From: an uncultured Bacilli bacterium
Lineage (GTDB): Bacteria > Bacillota_I > Bacilli_A > RF39 > UBA660
Length of the DNA stretch: 23,564 bases
Reading direction: 5' to 3'
Assembly (NCBI GenBank): GCA_934096015.1
Contig: CAKOLD010000014.1
Location: 1 to 23,564, forward strand
In this document: in pieces, positions 14,405 to 22,302 of the stretch
Layout of the letters: the number at the start of each line of letters is the position of its first letter
Numbering within the stretch: position 1 is the stretch's first letter
Notes under the pieces: generated by a model
Told to the model about the DNA's origin: nothing
Seen by the model: the letters and a program-made list of their open reading frames with translations, nothing else
Database searches by the model: none
Made by a program: the position numbers and the translations under genes

Positions 14405-15175
14405 ATGGAAATAGTTAAATTTAAAAAAGGAAAAAGTAATGTTTATACTGTTTATTTTGATAATACTTTATCATTAAAACTTTATGATGATGTAATTGTT
14501 AAATATAATTTATTAGTAAATAAAAATATGGATGATAAATTATTAGAAGAAATTACTAATTATAATGATTATTTAGATGGTTATTACAAAGCAATTAAAT
14601 ATATTATGAGAAAATTAAGAAGTGAAAAAGAAGTATATTTATATTTACAAAAATTAAATATAAATGAAAGTAATATTAAAAGTTTAATTGATAAATTAAA
14701 GCATGATGGTTATATAAATCAGTCTAATTATATAAAAGCTTATATTAATGATCAAATTAATTTAACTTTAAATGGCCCTTATAAAATAAAAAATGAATTA
14801 ATTAAATTAGGTTTTAATAGTGATGAAATTGATTCTTATTTAAAAGAGTTTAATGATTTATGGAGTAGTAGAATAGATAAAATAATTGATAAAAAAATTA
14901 AACTTAATAAACAGGCGGGTTCTAACAAATTAAAATTAAAGATTACAAATGAAATAATAAATATGGGATATGAAAAATATGATATAATTAATTTGTTAAA
15001 TGAAAAGAAGTTTAATGATTCTGAATTGATTTTAAAAGAATATCGTAAGGCTTATAAAAAGTTTAGTATAAAGTATAAAGATAATCTGAATTATAAGATT
15101 AAGGATTATTTATATAAAAAGGGTTATGATATTTCTTTAATAGAGGGAGTGATTAATAATGAAAAAGAAAGATGA
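14405..15175 (+). CDS. recX: Regulatory protein RecX
   Basis: 256 residues; RecX binds RecA filaments and limits recombination and SOS signalling. Family features are YYKAIKYIMRKLRSEKEVYL (about 59-78), LIDKLKHDGYINQSNYIKAY, then KIKNELIKLGF and two further helical repeats to the end, as in the longer Bacillus-type RecX. I chose the ATG at 14405, preceded by AGGTGAT. A longer frame from 14363 would begin inside the upstream terminator. The gene ends in TGA and overlaps the next gene by 17 bases, which shows that TGA is read as stop here. Confidence 0.88.
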   Translation: MEIVKFKKGKSNVYTVYFDNTLSLKLYDDVIVKYNLLVNKNMDDKLLEEITNYNDYLDGYYKAIKYIMRKLRSEKEVYLYLQKLNINESNIKSLIDKLKHDGYINQSNYIKAYINDQINLTLNGPYKIKNELIKLGFNSDEIDSYLKEFNDLWSSRIDKIIDKKIKLNKQAGSNKLKLKITNEIINMGYEKYDIINLLNEKKFNDSELILKEYRKAYKKFSIKYKDNLNYKIKDYLYKKGYDISLIEGVINNEKER

Positions 15176-15407
15176 AAAACCAAAAACTACTTTGATGTAT
15201 TTGAAAAGAGTTAAGATTATGGGAATAGTTGGGATATTAACTTTTATAATTTTATTTATAATGGATATACATAATTTTGAAAACAAATGGTATAGTTATT
15301 TTACTTTTTTTGTTGATTTTCTATTGTTAGCTTTTTCAATTTATTTTATAGTGAAGAGTGAACAGTTAAAAAATAGGGAATTAAAAAATATTACTGAGAA
15401 AAAGTAA
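15159..15407 (+). CDS. Small two-helix membrane protein
   Basis: 82 residues. A basic N-terminus (MKKKDEKPKTT) is followed by two membrane helices at about 21-37 (IMGIVGILTFIILFIMD) and 46-65 (FTFFVDFLLLAFSIYFIVK), then a charged tail. No family recognised. GAGGGAG at 15144-15150 supports the start, which lies inside the end of recX, so translation is likely coupled. No functional link to RecX is known to me; the pairing may simply reflect gene order. Confidence 0.7.
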   Translation: MKKKDEKPKTTLMYLKRVKIMGIVGILTFIILFIMDIHNFENKWYSYFTFFVDFLLLAFSIYFIVKSEQLKNRELKNITEKK

Positions 15408-15417
15408 TATTTTTTTT
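15383..15417 (+). terminator. Terminator after recX operon
   Basis: AATATTACT / AGTAATATT stem extended by A-T pairs, loop GAGAAAA, T-tract. It overlaps the end of the membrane-protein gene. Confidence 0.85.
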
Positions 15418-15449
15418 ATAAAAAAATAACACTCAATAAAGTGTTATTT
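15418..15449 (-). terminator. Terminator of prsA
   Basis: AAATAACACT / AGTGTTATTT stem with loop CAATAA. On the minus strand it is followed by a U-tract, and the prsA stop codon lies inside the stem. Confidence 0.8.
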
Positions 15450-16460
15450 ACTTGATTTTGTTGTACTAGTTGTTGATGTAGCTCTTTGGTATAAATTATT
15501 AATATACTTATTATATTGAGTTGCTAATTCAGAATCTGTGATTTTAAAATCATATTTTTTTCTTAATTCTGTTATTGCAGTTATTGAAATTGTTGAGTCC
15601 TTTTGCATTTTTTCTTTTGCTAATGTTTCAGTAATTTCATCTTTAACATCTTTAAGATCTGGTTTATCATATTCTTTAGTTTTTAAAATAATGTGATAAC
15701 CATGTTCTGATTCAACTGGTTCTTTAGTATATTCGTTAACTTTAAGGGCATAGGCTGCAGTTTCAAATGATTCAACCATATCACCTTTATTAAACTTTCC
15801 TAAAGCTCCACCATTTTTGGCACTTGCAGTGTCGTCAGAATATTTTTTAGCAAGTTCAGCAAAATCTTCACCATTATTAAGTTTTTCGATAATATCTTTT
15901 GCTTCTTTTAAAGCAGCTTCTTCAGCTTTAGTTTTTTCTTCGTCACTCATATCATCTTTTACTTCAGGTGTTATAAGAATATGACTTGCTTCAATATCTC
16001 CAACTGTTGTGTTTTTGTAGTAATTTTCAATTGATTTGTCTGTAACTTTACTTTTTGCATAATCTTCAGTTGCTAAGTTTCTTAAATAATTTAAAGCTAA
16101 ATAATCTTTGAAATCTTGTATGTCTTGGAATCCAGTTCCGTAATAGCTATTGAATGCTTGAATTAATTCATCATCAGTTTTATAGTATTCTTTCATAGAA
16201 TCTAAGTTATTTTTAACATATTCATCGATTTCAGAGTCTTTATCTTTATATTCTATATATAATATTTTGTTATCGATCATATCTATTAATGCATTAAGAG
16301 CATATGAATCTTTAATGTTATTATATAATTCGTCTACACTTATTGATTCTGAATCTTTAAAAGTAACTACAGCTTCCTCCCCATTTTTTAGAGTAGGTAT
16401 TTTACCACAACCACTCATCATTAAACCAATTACTGCTAGTACTAATAATTTCTTTTTCAT
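15444..16460 (-). CDS. prsA: PrsA-type foldase lipoprotein (parvulin peptidyl-prolyl isomerase)
   Basis: 338 residues. It helps exported proteins fold at the outer face of the membrane. A lipoprotein signal with lipobox LMMSGC puts the lipid on Cys18. Residues about 40-150 form the helical chaperone part. The parvulin domain covers about 157-262, with EASHILITPE, FAELAKKYSDD, GGALGKFNKGDMVESFE and HGYHIILK, all in the expected order. A Ser/Thr-rich tail ends the protein. AAGGAGG precedes the ATG. Length is typical for the family. Its neighbours include many exported wall enzymes that could be clients, although only the Sec-exported ones (such as the glucosaminidase) would be obvious candidates. 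Confidence 0.92.
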   Translation of the reverse strand: MKKKLLVLAVIGLMMSGCGKIPTLKNGEEAVVTFKDSESISVDELYNNIKDSYALNALIDMIDNKILYIEYKDKDSEIDEYVKNNLDSMKEYYKTDDELIQAFNSYYGTGFQDIQDFKDYLALNYLRNLATEDYAKSKVTDKSIENYYKNTTVGDIEASHILITPEVKDDMSDEEKTKAEEAALKEAKDIIEKLNNGEDFAELAKKYSDDTASAKNGGALGKFNKGDMVESFETAAYALKVNEYTKEPVESEHGYHIILKTKEYDKPDLKDVKDEITETLAKEKMQKDSTISITAITELRKKYDFKITDSELATQYNKYINNLYQRATSTTSTTKSSK

Positions 16461-16481
16461 ATATCCTCCTTAACATTTTTA

Positions 16482-16510
16482 ATTATACAGATAGTTTGAG
16501 AAAAACTCAA
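16482..16510 (-). promoter_or_regulatory. Promoter of prsA
   Basis: On the minus strand, TTGAGT (16505-16510) is followed by a 17-base spacer and TATAAT (16482-16487). The palindrome TTGAG-AAAAA-CTCAA at 16496-16510 overlaps the -35 and could be an operator. Confidence 0.7.
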
Positions 16511-16518
16511 GATTTTAT

Positions 16519-16547
16519 CACAAAAAAGTAAAATTCACCATAAAATA
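16519..16547 (+). promoter_or_regulatory. SigmaE/sigmaK-like promoter before the YjcZ-like mini-genes
   Basis: CACA at 16519-16522 fits the sigmaK -35 (mACm). A 16-base spacer leads to CATAAAATA at 16539-16547, which fits CATAnnnTA. The consensus is from Bacillus subtilis mother-cell promoters; use in this organism is inference, and a sigmaA-like TACAAT at 16546 is an alternative. Confidence 0.45.
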
Positions 16548-16574
16548 CAATGAGTAATGAAAAGGAGGGGTTTT

Positions 16575-16673
16575 ATGAACCATACAGCCTGTAATAATAA
16601 TGGTGTAGGCGCTGCTGCTTTTATATTAGTATTATTCATACTATTAATTATAATTGTAGGGGCTTTCATCTAA
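16575..16673 (+). CDS. YjcZ-like mini-protein 1 (32 residues)
   Basis: A 32-codon gene below usual size limits. A short polar head with Cys and three Asn (HTACNNNGVG) leads into one membrane helix, AAAFILVLFILLIIIVGAFI. The FxLxVLFILLIIVGA core is the signature of the YjcZ family of small sporulation-associated membrane proteins in Bacilli. AAAGGAGGGG eight bases upstream is a very strong binding site, which argues that this is real. It is followed by a second such gene 15 bases later. In B. subtilis, relatives are made in the mother cell or found in spores; the role is not well known. Confidence 0.8.
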   Translation: MNHTACNNNGVGAAAFILVLFILLIIIVGAFI

Positions 16674-16688
16674 TAGGAGGTGTTAAAT

Positions 16689-16811
16689 ATGAATAAATGT
16701 TGTAATGCTAATGGAGGTAATAAAGGTAATTCTTTTGGAACTAATGGTTTTATTATATTAGTATTATTTATTTTACTTGCAATAATCGCTAGTGCAATGT
16801 TTACTTATTAA
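16689..16811 (+). CDS. YjcZ-like mini-protein 2 (40 residues)
   Basis: A 40-codon gene. The Gly/Asn/Cys-rich head (NKCCNANGGNKGNSFGTNG) is followed by a single membrane helix, FIILVLFILLAIIASAMF, with the same LVLFILL core as mini-protein 1. TAGGAGG is placed seven bases or so before the ATG and starts within the stop region of the first gene, so they are one operon, closed by the terminator at 16821. The CC pair in the head could bind metal or form a disulfide, but nothing further can be said. Confidence 0.8.
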   Translation: MNKCCNANGGNKGNSFGTNGFIILVLFILLAIIASAMFTY

Positions 16812-16820
16812 TTTAATCAT

Positions 16821-16849
16821 AAAAACATATGAGAAAATCATATGTTTTT
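16821..16849 (+). terminator. Terminator after the mini-genes
   Basis: A perfect 12-base stem AAAAACATATGA / TCATATGTTTTT around loop GAAAA. Symmetric, so it may act on both strands. Confidence 0.9.
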
Positions 16850-16852
16850 AGT

Positions 16853-16880
16853 TTGTTTTTAAAGTCAGTTATGGTATATT
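16853..16880 (+). promoter_or_regulatory. Promoter of the HerA-type gene
   Basis: TTGTTT at 16853-16858, 16-base spacer, extended TGGTATATT at 16872-16880. A TATAAT at 16881 is a second candidate but would leave a very short leader. Confidence 0.5.
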
Positions 16881-16896
16881 TATAATAGGTGATAGT

Positions 16897-18654
16897 ATGT
16901 TTGGTAAAGTTATAAATATAGATGATAATAATGTTTCTTTAGAAAATTTAAGCAAAGAATCTCAGCCCAATTATTTAAATATTCACGTAGTATTTCCTGA
17001 AGATAGTAGAAGTGTAGTTGGAGAAATTATTAATATTAGCAAAGATGTAATAAATATTTTATTAGTTGGGGAAATTCGTAATAATTCATTTACAAGCGGA
17101 GTTATAAAAAAGCCTTCTTTTAAAAGTGGTTGTCGTCTTATTTATAAATCTGAATTGGAATTAATATTAGGTAATCAAGATATTGCTAATAAAAACACTT
17201 TATTTTTAGGTAAAAGTAATATTTATGAAGGATATAATGTTACTGTTAATTTAAATAACTTTTTTTCAAATCATTTTGCTATTATAGGAAATACTGGTAG
17301 TGGTAAAAGTTGTGGTGTTGCAAGAATTTTACAAAATATATTTTTACATAATAATGAAGGGAATCCAGTTAATGCTCACATAGTTATTTTTGATGTTTAT
17401 GGTGAGTATAATAAGTGTTTAGGTATTTTAAATAAAGTTCCAGAAATGGGGTTTAAAAATTATTCAACAAAGACAGATATGACAGAAGGAGAAATAATAA
17501 ATATTCCAGCATATTTTTTAGGTGTTGATGATTTAGCTTTACTTTTGAATGCTAATAGTTCTAATCAACTTGCTATTTTAGAAAAAACTTTAAAATTAGT
17601 ATATATTTTTAATTCAGATTCTCCAGAAGCTAAGAATTATAAAAATGATATAATTGCATCTACTTTACTTGATATATTAACTAGTGGAAAAACTAGTACG
17701 CAAATAAGAGATCAAGTTATTGCAGTTTTGTCTAGGTATAATACTGATGAATTAAATATAAATGCCGAGATAGTTCAACCAGGATATACTAGGACAATAA
17801 AACAGTGTTTAAATATTGATCAATCTGGTAAAATTAATTCATTACAATTTGTTATTGAATATTTAGAAAAGTATCAAAAATTAGATTTAAGTAATGTATC
17901 ACAGGGAAATAATTTAGTTTATTCGTTGGATGACATATATTATGCTATGGATTTTGCTTTAATAAATGAAGGAATTTTAAAAAGCGATAAAATCTATGAT
18001 GAGAATAATCAATTAAAGATAAGATTACAACAGATTATTAATAGTGAGAATAAATTATTTTTTAAAGTTGATGAATATACTACTAAAGCGGAATATATAA
18101 GAAAGATATTTAAAAATGAAAATGGTAATGTTCAAATAGTTAATATGAATCTTAATTATATAGATGAAAGATTTGCTAAAGTATTAACTAAAATATATAC
18201 TAAGATGTTTTTTGATTTTGCAACTAATTTAAATGAAAGAGCTAGTTATCCAATTCATTTGATATTAGAAGAAGCTCATAGATATGTTCAAAATGATACT
18301 GATTTAAAAATTCTTGGATATAATATTTTTGATAGAATAGCTAAAGAAGGACGTAAATATGGAATTATTTTAGGATTGATTACTCAAAGACCTAGTGAGC
18401 TTTCAACAACAGCTTTGAGTCAGTGTTCTAATTTTATTACTTTTAGAATGTTTCATCCAACAGATTTAGAAATAATTAGTTCTATTTCTAGTAATGTTGA
18501 TAGTGGTGTTATAGAAAAGTTAAAATCTTTGGTTCCAGGGATTGCTATGGTATTTGGGGTTTCATTTAAGATTCCTTTGTTAGTAAGATTAGATTTACCA
18601 AATCCTATGCCTGAAAGCACTAATATAGATATAGAACATTGTTGGTTCAAATAA
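16897..18654 (+). CDS. HerA-type hexameric ATPase/translocase (HAS-barrel plus DUF87)
   Basis: 585 residues. Residues about 1-95 form a beta-rich domain of the HAS-barrel kind (GKVINIDDNNVSLENL, VVGEIINISKDVINILLVGE). The RecA-like motor begins with FAIIGNTGSGKSCGVARIL (Walker A, Gly131-Ser138), continues with VIFDVYGEYNK and ends with HLILEEAHRYV (Walker B, Glu458/Glu459) and GLITQRPSELSTTALSQC, a sensor-type motif. HerA proteins translocate DNA as hexamers; partners include NurA nuclease in archaea and Sir2 or DUF4297 effectors in bacterial phage defence. No partner is adjacent: the gene stands alone between two terminators. GGTGAT precedes the ATG. Confidence 0.88.
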   Translation: MFGKVINIDDNNVSLENLSKESQPNYLNIHVVFPEDSRSVVGEIINISKDVINILLVGEIRNNSFTSGVIKKPSFKSGCRLIYKSELELILGNQDIANKNTLFLGKSNIYEGYNVTVNLNNFFSNHFAIIGNTGSGKSCGVARILQNIFLHNNEGNPVNAHIVIFDVYGEYNKCLGILNKVPEMGFKNYSTKTDMTEGEIINIPAYFLGVDDLALLLNANSSNQLAILEKTLKLVYIFNSDSPEAKNYKNDIIASTLLDILTSGKTSTQIRDQVIAVLSRYNTDELNINAEIVQPGYTRTIKQCLNIDQSGKINSLQFVIEYLEKYQKLDLSNVSQGNNLVYSLDDIYYAMDFALINEGILKSDKIYDENNQLKIRLQQIINSENKLFFKVDEYTTKAEYIRKIFKNENGNVQIVNMNLNYIDERFAKVLTKIYTKMFFDFATNLNERASYPIHLILEEAHRYVQNDTDLKILGYNIFDRIAKEGRKYGIILGLITQRPSELSTTALSQCSNFITFRMFHPTDLEIISSISSNVDSGVIEKLKSLVPGIAMVFGVSFKIPLLVRLDLPNPMPESTNIDIEHCWFK

Positions 18655-18681
18655 AAAAGACTTGAAAATTCAAGTCTTTTT
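18654..18681. terminator. Bidirectional terminator between the HerA-type gene and rpmB
   Basis: AAAAAGACTTGA / TCAAGTCTTTTT stem with a 2-4 base loop. It touches the stop codons of both convergent genes. Confidence 0.85.
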
Positions 18682-18847
18682 ATGCTGCTTTATTTAATGT
18701 TCTTAATTCTCTTGCTGTTAATTTAACTTTTTCTCCATTAATAGTTACAGTTTGTAAATTTGGATTTTGTCTTTTTTTAGTTGCATTTAAGGCATGAGAA
18801 CGTTTATTACCAAATAAAGGTTTTTTTGCTGATATTTTTGTTGCCAT
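18680..18847 (-). CDS. rpmB: Ribosomal protein bL28, cysteine-free form
   Basis: 55 residues, starting MATKISAKKPLFGNKRSHAL. FGNKRSHALNATKKRQNPNL matches the L28 core (FGNxxSHANNxTKRRxxPNL). bL28 is a 50S subunit protein near the E site. The zinc-type Cys residues of other L28 proteins are absent: the CxxC position near the start reads ISAK, and no Cys occurs in the protein. AAGGAGGG lies before the ATG at 18847. A longer in-frame start at 18886 would run through this site and was rejected. The protein is a little shorter than usual at its C-terminus. Confidence 0.9.
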   Translation of the reverse strand: MATKISAKKPLFGNKRSHALNATKKRQNPNLQTVTINGEKVKLTARELRTLNKAA

Positions 18848-18876
18848 AATATCCCTCCTTAATAAAATTCTTATTA

Positions 18877-18905
18877 ATTTTATCATAGGAAATGCCTAAA
18901 GTCAA
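18877..18905 (-). promoter_or_regulatory. Promoter of rpmB
   Basis: On the minus strand, TTGACT (18900-18905), 17-base spacer, TAAAAT (18877-18882) with an extended TG. Strong, as expected for a ribosomal gene. Confidence 0.75.
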
Positions 18906-18929
18906 ATACAAACTACTTAACTATTATGT

Positions 18930-18958
18930 TTGTCAAATAATTTAAGATAGTATATAAT
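18930..18958 (+). promoter_or_regulatory. Promoter of dnaE
   Basis: TTGTCA (18930-18935), 17-base spacer, TATAAT (18953-18958). Confidence 0.8.
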
Positions 18959-18979
18959 TTACTTAGGGAAGGTGAATTT

Positions 18980-21889
18980 ATGAATTATGTTCCATTAGGA
19001 ATTAAAACAGATTATTCTTTATTAAATAGTTTAATTAAGGTTCAAGATTTATTTCCCTTTTTAAAAGCAAATAAAATAGATTCTTGTGGGTTAATTGATA
19101 ATAATTTGTTTGGAGTTATGAATTTTTATTTAACTGCTAAAAAATATGATATAAAACCGATAATTGGGTTAGAAATAATTTATAATAATAAAAAAATATA
19201 TTTATTTGTAAAAAATTATGATGGTCTTAAAAATTTATTTAAAATAAATACATATATTAATGAAAATAAATTAGATATAGAAGTTTTAAAATTATATAAA
19301 GATAATTTAATTTTAGTAATTCCTTATGATTCTAGAAATTTATATGAAGAATTTAGTAATAATTTATATTCTGATTGTTTTATTAGTTTTAGTAATGATT
19401 CAGAGTTTGTTAATTCTAAATTAATTACAAATAAAATTGTTTATTTAAATGAAATTTTGTGTTTAAAAGAAAATGATGTTAACTATATTAATTATTTAAA
19501 TATGATTAAATTAGGTAAAACTAAATCTAATTATGATTTTGTAAATTATAAAGATAATTATTTTAATATGGATATTAAAGATGAATATAAAAAGAGCACT
19601 TTAATATTTAAAGATTTATGTAATTTGGAAATAAAAGAAACAGAAAAATATATTCCAAAGTATAAGGGTAATGATGATAATTATACTTATTTATATAATT
19701 TGGCTTTAAAAGGTTTAACGAAAAGATTAAATGGTAAAATAAATAATCTGTATAAAGAAAGATTTTTGTATGAATTAAAAATTATTCAAGATATGGGGTT
19801 TGTTGATTATTTTCTAATAGTTTACGATTATGTTAAATTTGCAATTAATAATGGTATATATGTGGGCCCTGGTAGAGGTAGTGCAGCTGGTAGTTTAATA
19901 AGTTATTCTTTAGGAATTACTCAAATTGATCCTTTAAAATATGATTTATTATTTGAAAGATTTTTAAATCCTGAAAGAATAACCATGCCAGATATAGATA
20001 TTGACTTTGATGCATCAAAACGTTATTTAGTTATTGATTATGTAAAGCAAGTTTATGGAGAAAAAAGAGTAGCAGGTATTATTACATTTGCAACTTTAGC
20101 ATCAAAACAAGTTTTAAGAGATGTTGCTCGTTGTTTAGAAATTAATGATGAAAAGCTTAATTTACTTTTAAAATATATTGATTCTAAATTGAATTTATTA
20201 AAAAATCAAAATAGTGAAGTAATTAAAATATTAAATAATAATTTAGATTTAAAAAATTTATATAATATTAGTATGTCTTTAGAAGGAGTTAAAAGACAAA
20301 TTGGTACTCATGCTGCCGGAGTAGTAATTTCTTCTAAGGATTTAGATTTACTTGTTCCTGTTGTTAAGAATAATGGGAATTACTTAACTGGGTATACAAT
20401 GGAATATTTGGAAACATTAGGTCTTATAAAAATGGATTTTTTAGCAATTAAAGATTTGACTATATTAGCAAATACTGTAAGTGATGTTGAAAAATCATTA
20501 AATAAAAAGTTTTTAATTAATAAAATATCTTTGAGTGAAGCTAAAGTTTATGAAGAGTTTTCACTTGCTAATACTACAGGGGTTTTTCAATTTGAATCTT
20601 CGGGAATGAAGAATTTTTTAAGAAAATTAAAACCTAGTTGTTTTAATGATTTAATTGCTGCACTCGCTTTATTTAGGCCTGGTCCTATGGACAATATTGA
20701 TTTATATATCAGAAGAAAAAATGGAAAAGAAAAAATTAATTATTATCATGAAGATTTAAACCCTATATTAGAGAGTACTTATGGGATAATAGTTTATCAG
20801 GAACAAATTATGCAAATTTTAAATACTATGGCTGATTATTCTTATGCAGAAAGTGATTTAATAAGAAGGGCCATTAGTAAGAAGAAAATTGATATTATTG
20901 AAAAAGAGAAAATTAATTTTATTAAAAGGAGTGTTAATAAAGGTTATAGTGAAAATTTAGCAACTCAAATTTATAATTTAATAGTAAAATTTGCTAATTA
21001 TGGTTTCAATAAATCGCATTCAGTTGCTTATTCTTTAGTAGCTTATCAAATGATGTATTTGAAAGTATTTTATAAAGAATATTTTATTATTAATTTATTA
21101 AATTCTAATATTGGAAGTGAAGCAAAAACTAAAGAATATTTAATGCTAGCTAAGAAAGAAAATATCATGATACATAAGCCAGATATTAATTTTTCTACTA
21201 ATAAGTATGAAGTTTATCAAAAGGGAATTTTATTACCAATTAATATAGTTAAAAATGTGGGTTCTATGAGTTGTGAAGCTATTTTAAAAGAGAGATTAGA
21301 TAATGGTAAATATGTTGATTATTTTGATTTTGTAAAACGAGTTTATGGTTTTAACGTAAATAAAAAGATATTAGAAACTTTAATCATAGCGGGAATTTTG
21401 GATTGTTTTAAACTTAATAGAAATACTATGTTAACTAATTTAGATAATGCGATTAATTATGCAGAACTGGTTAAAGATTTAGATGAAAGTTTAGTTTTAA
21501 AACCTGTTATTAAATTTGTTGAAGAAATTAATGATGTTGATTTAATGCAAAACGAAGCAGAGTTATATGGTTTTTTTGTAAGTAATCATCCTGCTAGCAA
21601 ATATACTGATGTTGTAAAAGCTGCTGATATTAAATTGTATTTTGACAAGATTGTAAAAACTGTAGTTTTAGTAGAGAATATAAAGACTATAGAAACAAAA
21701 AATAAGAAAAAAATGGCTTTTATTCAAGCCAGTGATGAAACTGGTATTATAGAGTATACTGTTTTTCCAGATGGATATAATTTGATTCAGAATATCAAAA
21801 AAGGAAGTTTAGTAGGTGTTGTTGGTAGGGTTGAAAAAAGAATGGATAGATATCAAATTATTGTTAATAATTTAAATTTATTTAAATAG
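18980..21889 (+). CDS. dnaE: DNA polymerase III alpha subunit DnaE
   Basis: 969 residues. DnaE is a C-family replicative polymerase; in Gram-positives it extends primers on the lagging strand beside PolC. Visible landmarks: PHP domain from residue 1 (VPLGIKTDYSLLNS), GPGRGSAAGS, PDIDIDFD with catalytic Asp338 and Asp340, GTHAAGVVISS, KMDFLAIKDLT with the third Asp486, FRPGPMDNID, GIIVYQEQIMQI, FNKSHSVAYSLVAYQMMYL, and a C-terminal OB fold with KKMAFIQASDETG. The PHP motif that should read HVHS is LGIKTDYS, so its metal site is absent and no proofreading is expected there. The protein is about 100 residues shorter than typical. GGAAGGTGA sets the start. No polC or dnaG is in the window. Confidence 0.95.
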   Translation: MNYVPLGIKTDYSLLNSLIKVQDLFPFLKANKIDSCGLIDNNLFGVMNFYLTAKKYDIKPIIGLEIIYNNKKIYLFVKNYDGLKNLFKINTYINENKLDIEVLKLYKDNLILVIPYDSRNLYEEFSNNLYSDCFISFSNDSEFVNSKLITNKIVYLNEILCLKENDVNYINYLNMIKLGKTKSNYDFVNYKDNYFNMDIKDEYKKSTLIFKDLCNLEIKETEKYIPKYKGNDDNYTYLYNLALKGLTKRLNGKINNLYKERFLYELKIIQDMGFVDYFLIVYDYVKFAINNGIYVGPGRGSAAGSLISYSLGITQIDPLKYDLLFERFLNPERITMPDIDIDFDASKRYLVIDYVKQVYGEKRVAGIITFATLASKQVLRDVARCLEINDEKLNLLLKYIDSKLNLLKNQNSEVIKILNNNLDLKNLYNISMSLEGVKRQIGTHAAGVVISSKDLDLLVPVVKNNGNYLTGYTMEYLETLGLIKMDFLAIKDLTILANTVSDVEKSLNKKFLINKISLSEAKVYEEFSLANTTGVFQFESSGMKNFLRKLKPSCFNDLIAALALFRPGPMDNIDLYIRRKNGKEKINYYHEDLNPILESTYGIIVYQEQIMQILNTMADYSYAESDLIRRAISKKKIDIIEKEKINFIKRSVNKGYSENLATQIYNLIVKFANYGFNKSHSVAYSLVAYQMMYLKVFYKEYFIINLLNSNIGSEAKTKEYLMLAKKENIMIHKPDINFSTNKYEVYQKGILLPINIVKNVGSMSCEAILKERLDNGKYVDYFDFVKRVYGFNVNKKILETLIIAGILDCFKLNRNTMLTNLDNAINYAELVKDLDESLVLKPVIKFVEEINDVDLMQNEAELYGFFVSNHPASKYTDVVKAADIKLYFDKIVKTVVLVENIKTIETKNKKKMAFIQASDETGIIEYTVFPDGYNLIQNIKKGSLVGVVGRVEKRMDRYQIIVNNLNLFK

Positions 21890-21923
21890 TGTAGGTCTAA
21901 TGAACAGAATTTTACTTGTAATT

Positions 21924-21954
21924 AAAAAGTTTTACCAAGTGGTAAAGCTTTTTT
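21924..21954. terminator. Bidirectional terminator between dnaE and the 21953 gene
   Basis: AAAAGTTTTACCA / TGGTAAAGCTTTT stem with one G-T pair, then a T-tract. The minus gene ends at its edge. Confidence 0.8.
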
Positions 21955-22246
21955 ACTTTAAAGATATATCTTCAATAGAATTTATTGGTATTAATGTATT
22001 GTCGATAGTTATTAGATCTTTGGTAGTTTTACCAACTAAAGTATATTCTTTAGTAGTTGAATTTAAAGTTACTATGACTTTAATTTTATAAATGTATTTG
22101 TTTGATGCAAATATGTCATTTATTTTCTTTTCTATTTCATTTTTTGATAATTTTGTTATTTCTTGATCGTTTACTCTAGTAAATTCTTGTGAATTATCTA
22201 TCTTGTTTTTTATTTTATTTGCAAATACATTTGGTAAGTTATTCAT
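21953..22246 (-). CDS. Conserved-looking hypothetical protein, 97 residues
   Basis: A soluble protein with a charged helical N-half (KLSKNEIEKKINDIFASN, about residues 32-49) and a beta-rich C-half (YIYKIKVIVTLNSTTKEYTL, then GKTTKDLITIDNTLIPINS). No signal peptide, membrane helix or known motif. GGGTGAT six bases before the ATG at 22246 and a terminator exactly at its stop favour this strand over the plus-strand frame at 21900-22091, which would read through the hairpin. It lies between dnaE and the SEDS gene on the opposite strand. Function unknown. Confidence 0.7.
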   Translation of the reverse strand: MNNLPNVFANKIKNKIDNSQEFTRVNDQEITKLSKNEIEKKINDIFASNKYIYKIKVIVTLNSTTKEYTLVGKTTKDLITIDNTLIPINSIEDISLK

Positions 22247-22302
22247 GATATCACCCTAATATATAATATGTATAAATTTTAATTATTGAACAAAATATTA
22301 AT

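Noticed and set aside
15173..15175. TGA read as tryptophan (Mycoplasma code)
   Set aside because: recX ends at TGA exactly where the overlapping downstream gene begins, the SEDS gene also ends in TGA, and the Trp codons seen in the conserved motifs are TGG.
21900..22091. Plus-strand frame after dnaE
   Set aside because: It reads through the dnaE terminator hairpin. The minus-strand gene at 21953-22246 has a good binding site and ends at the same terminator.
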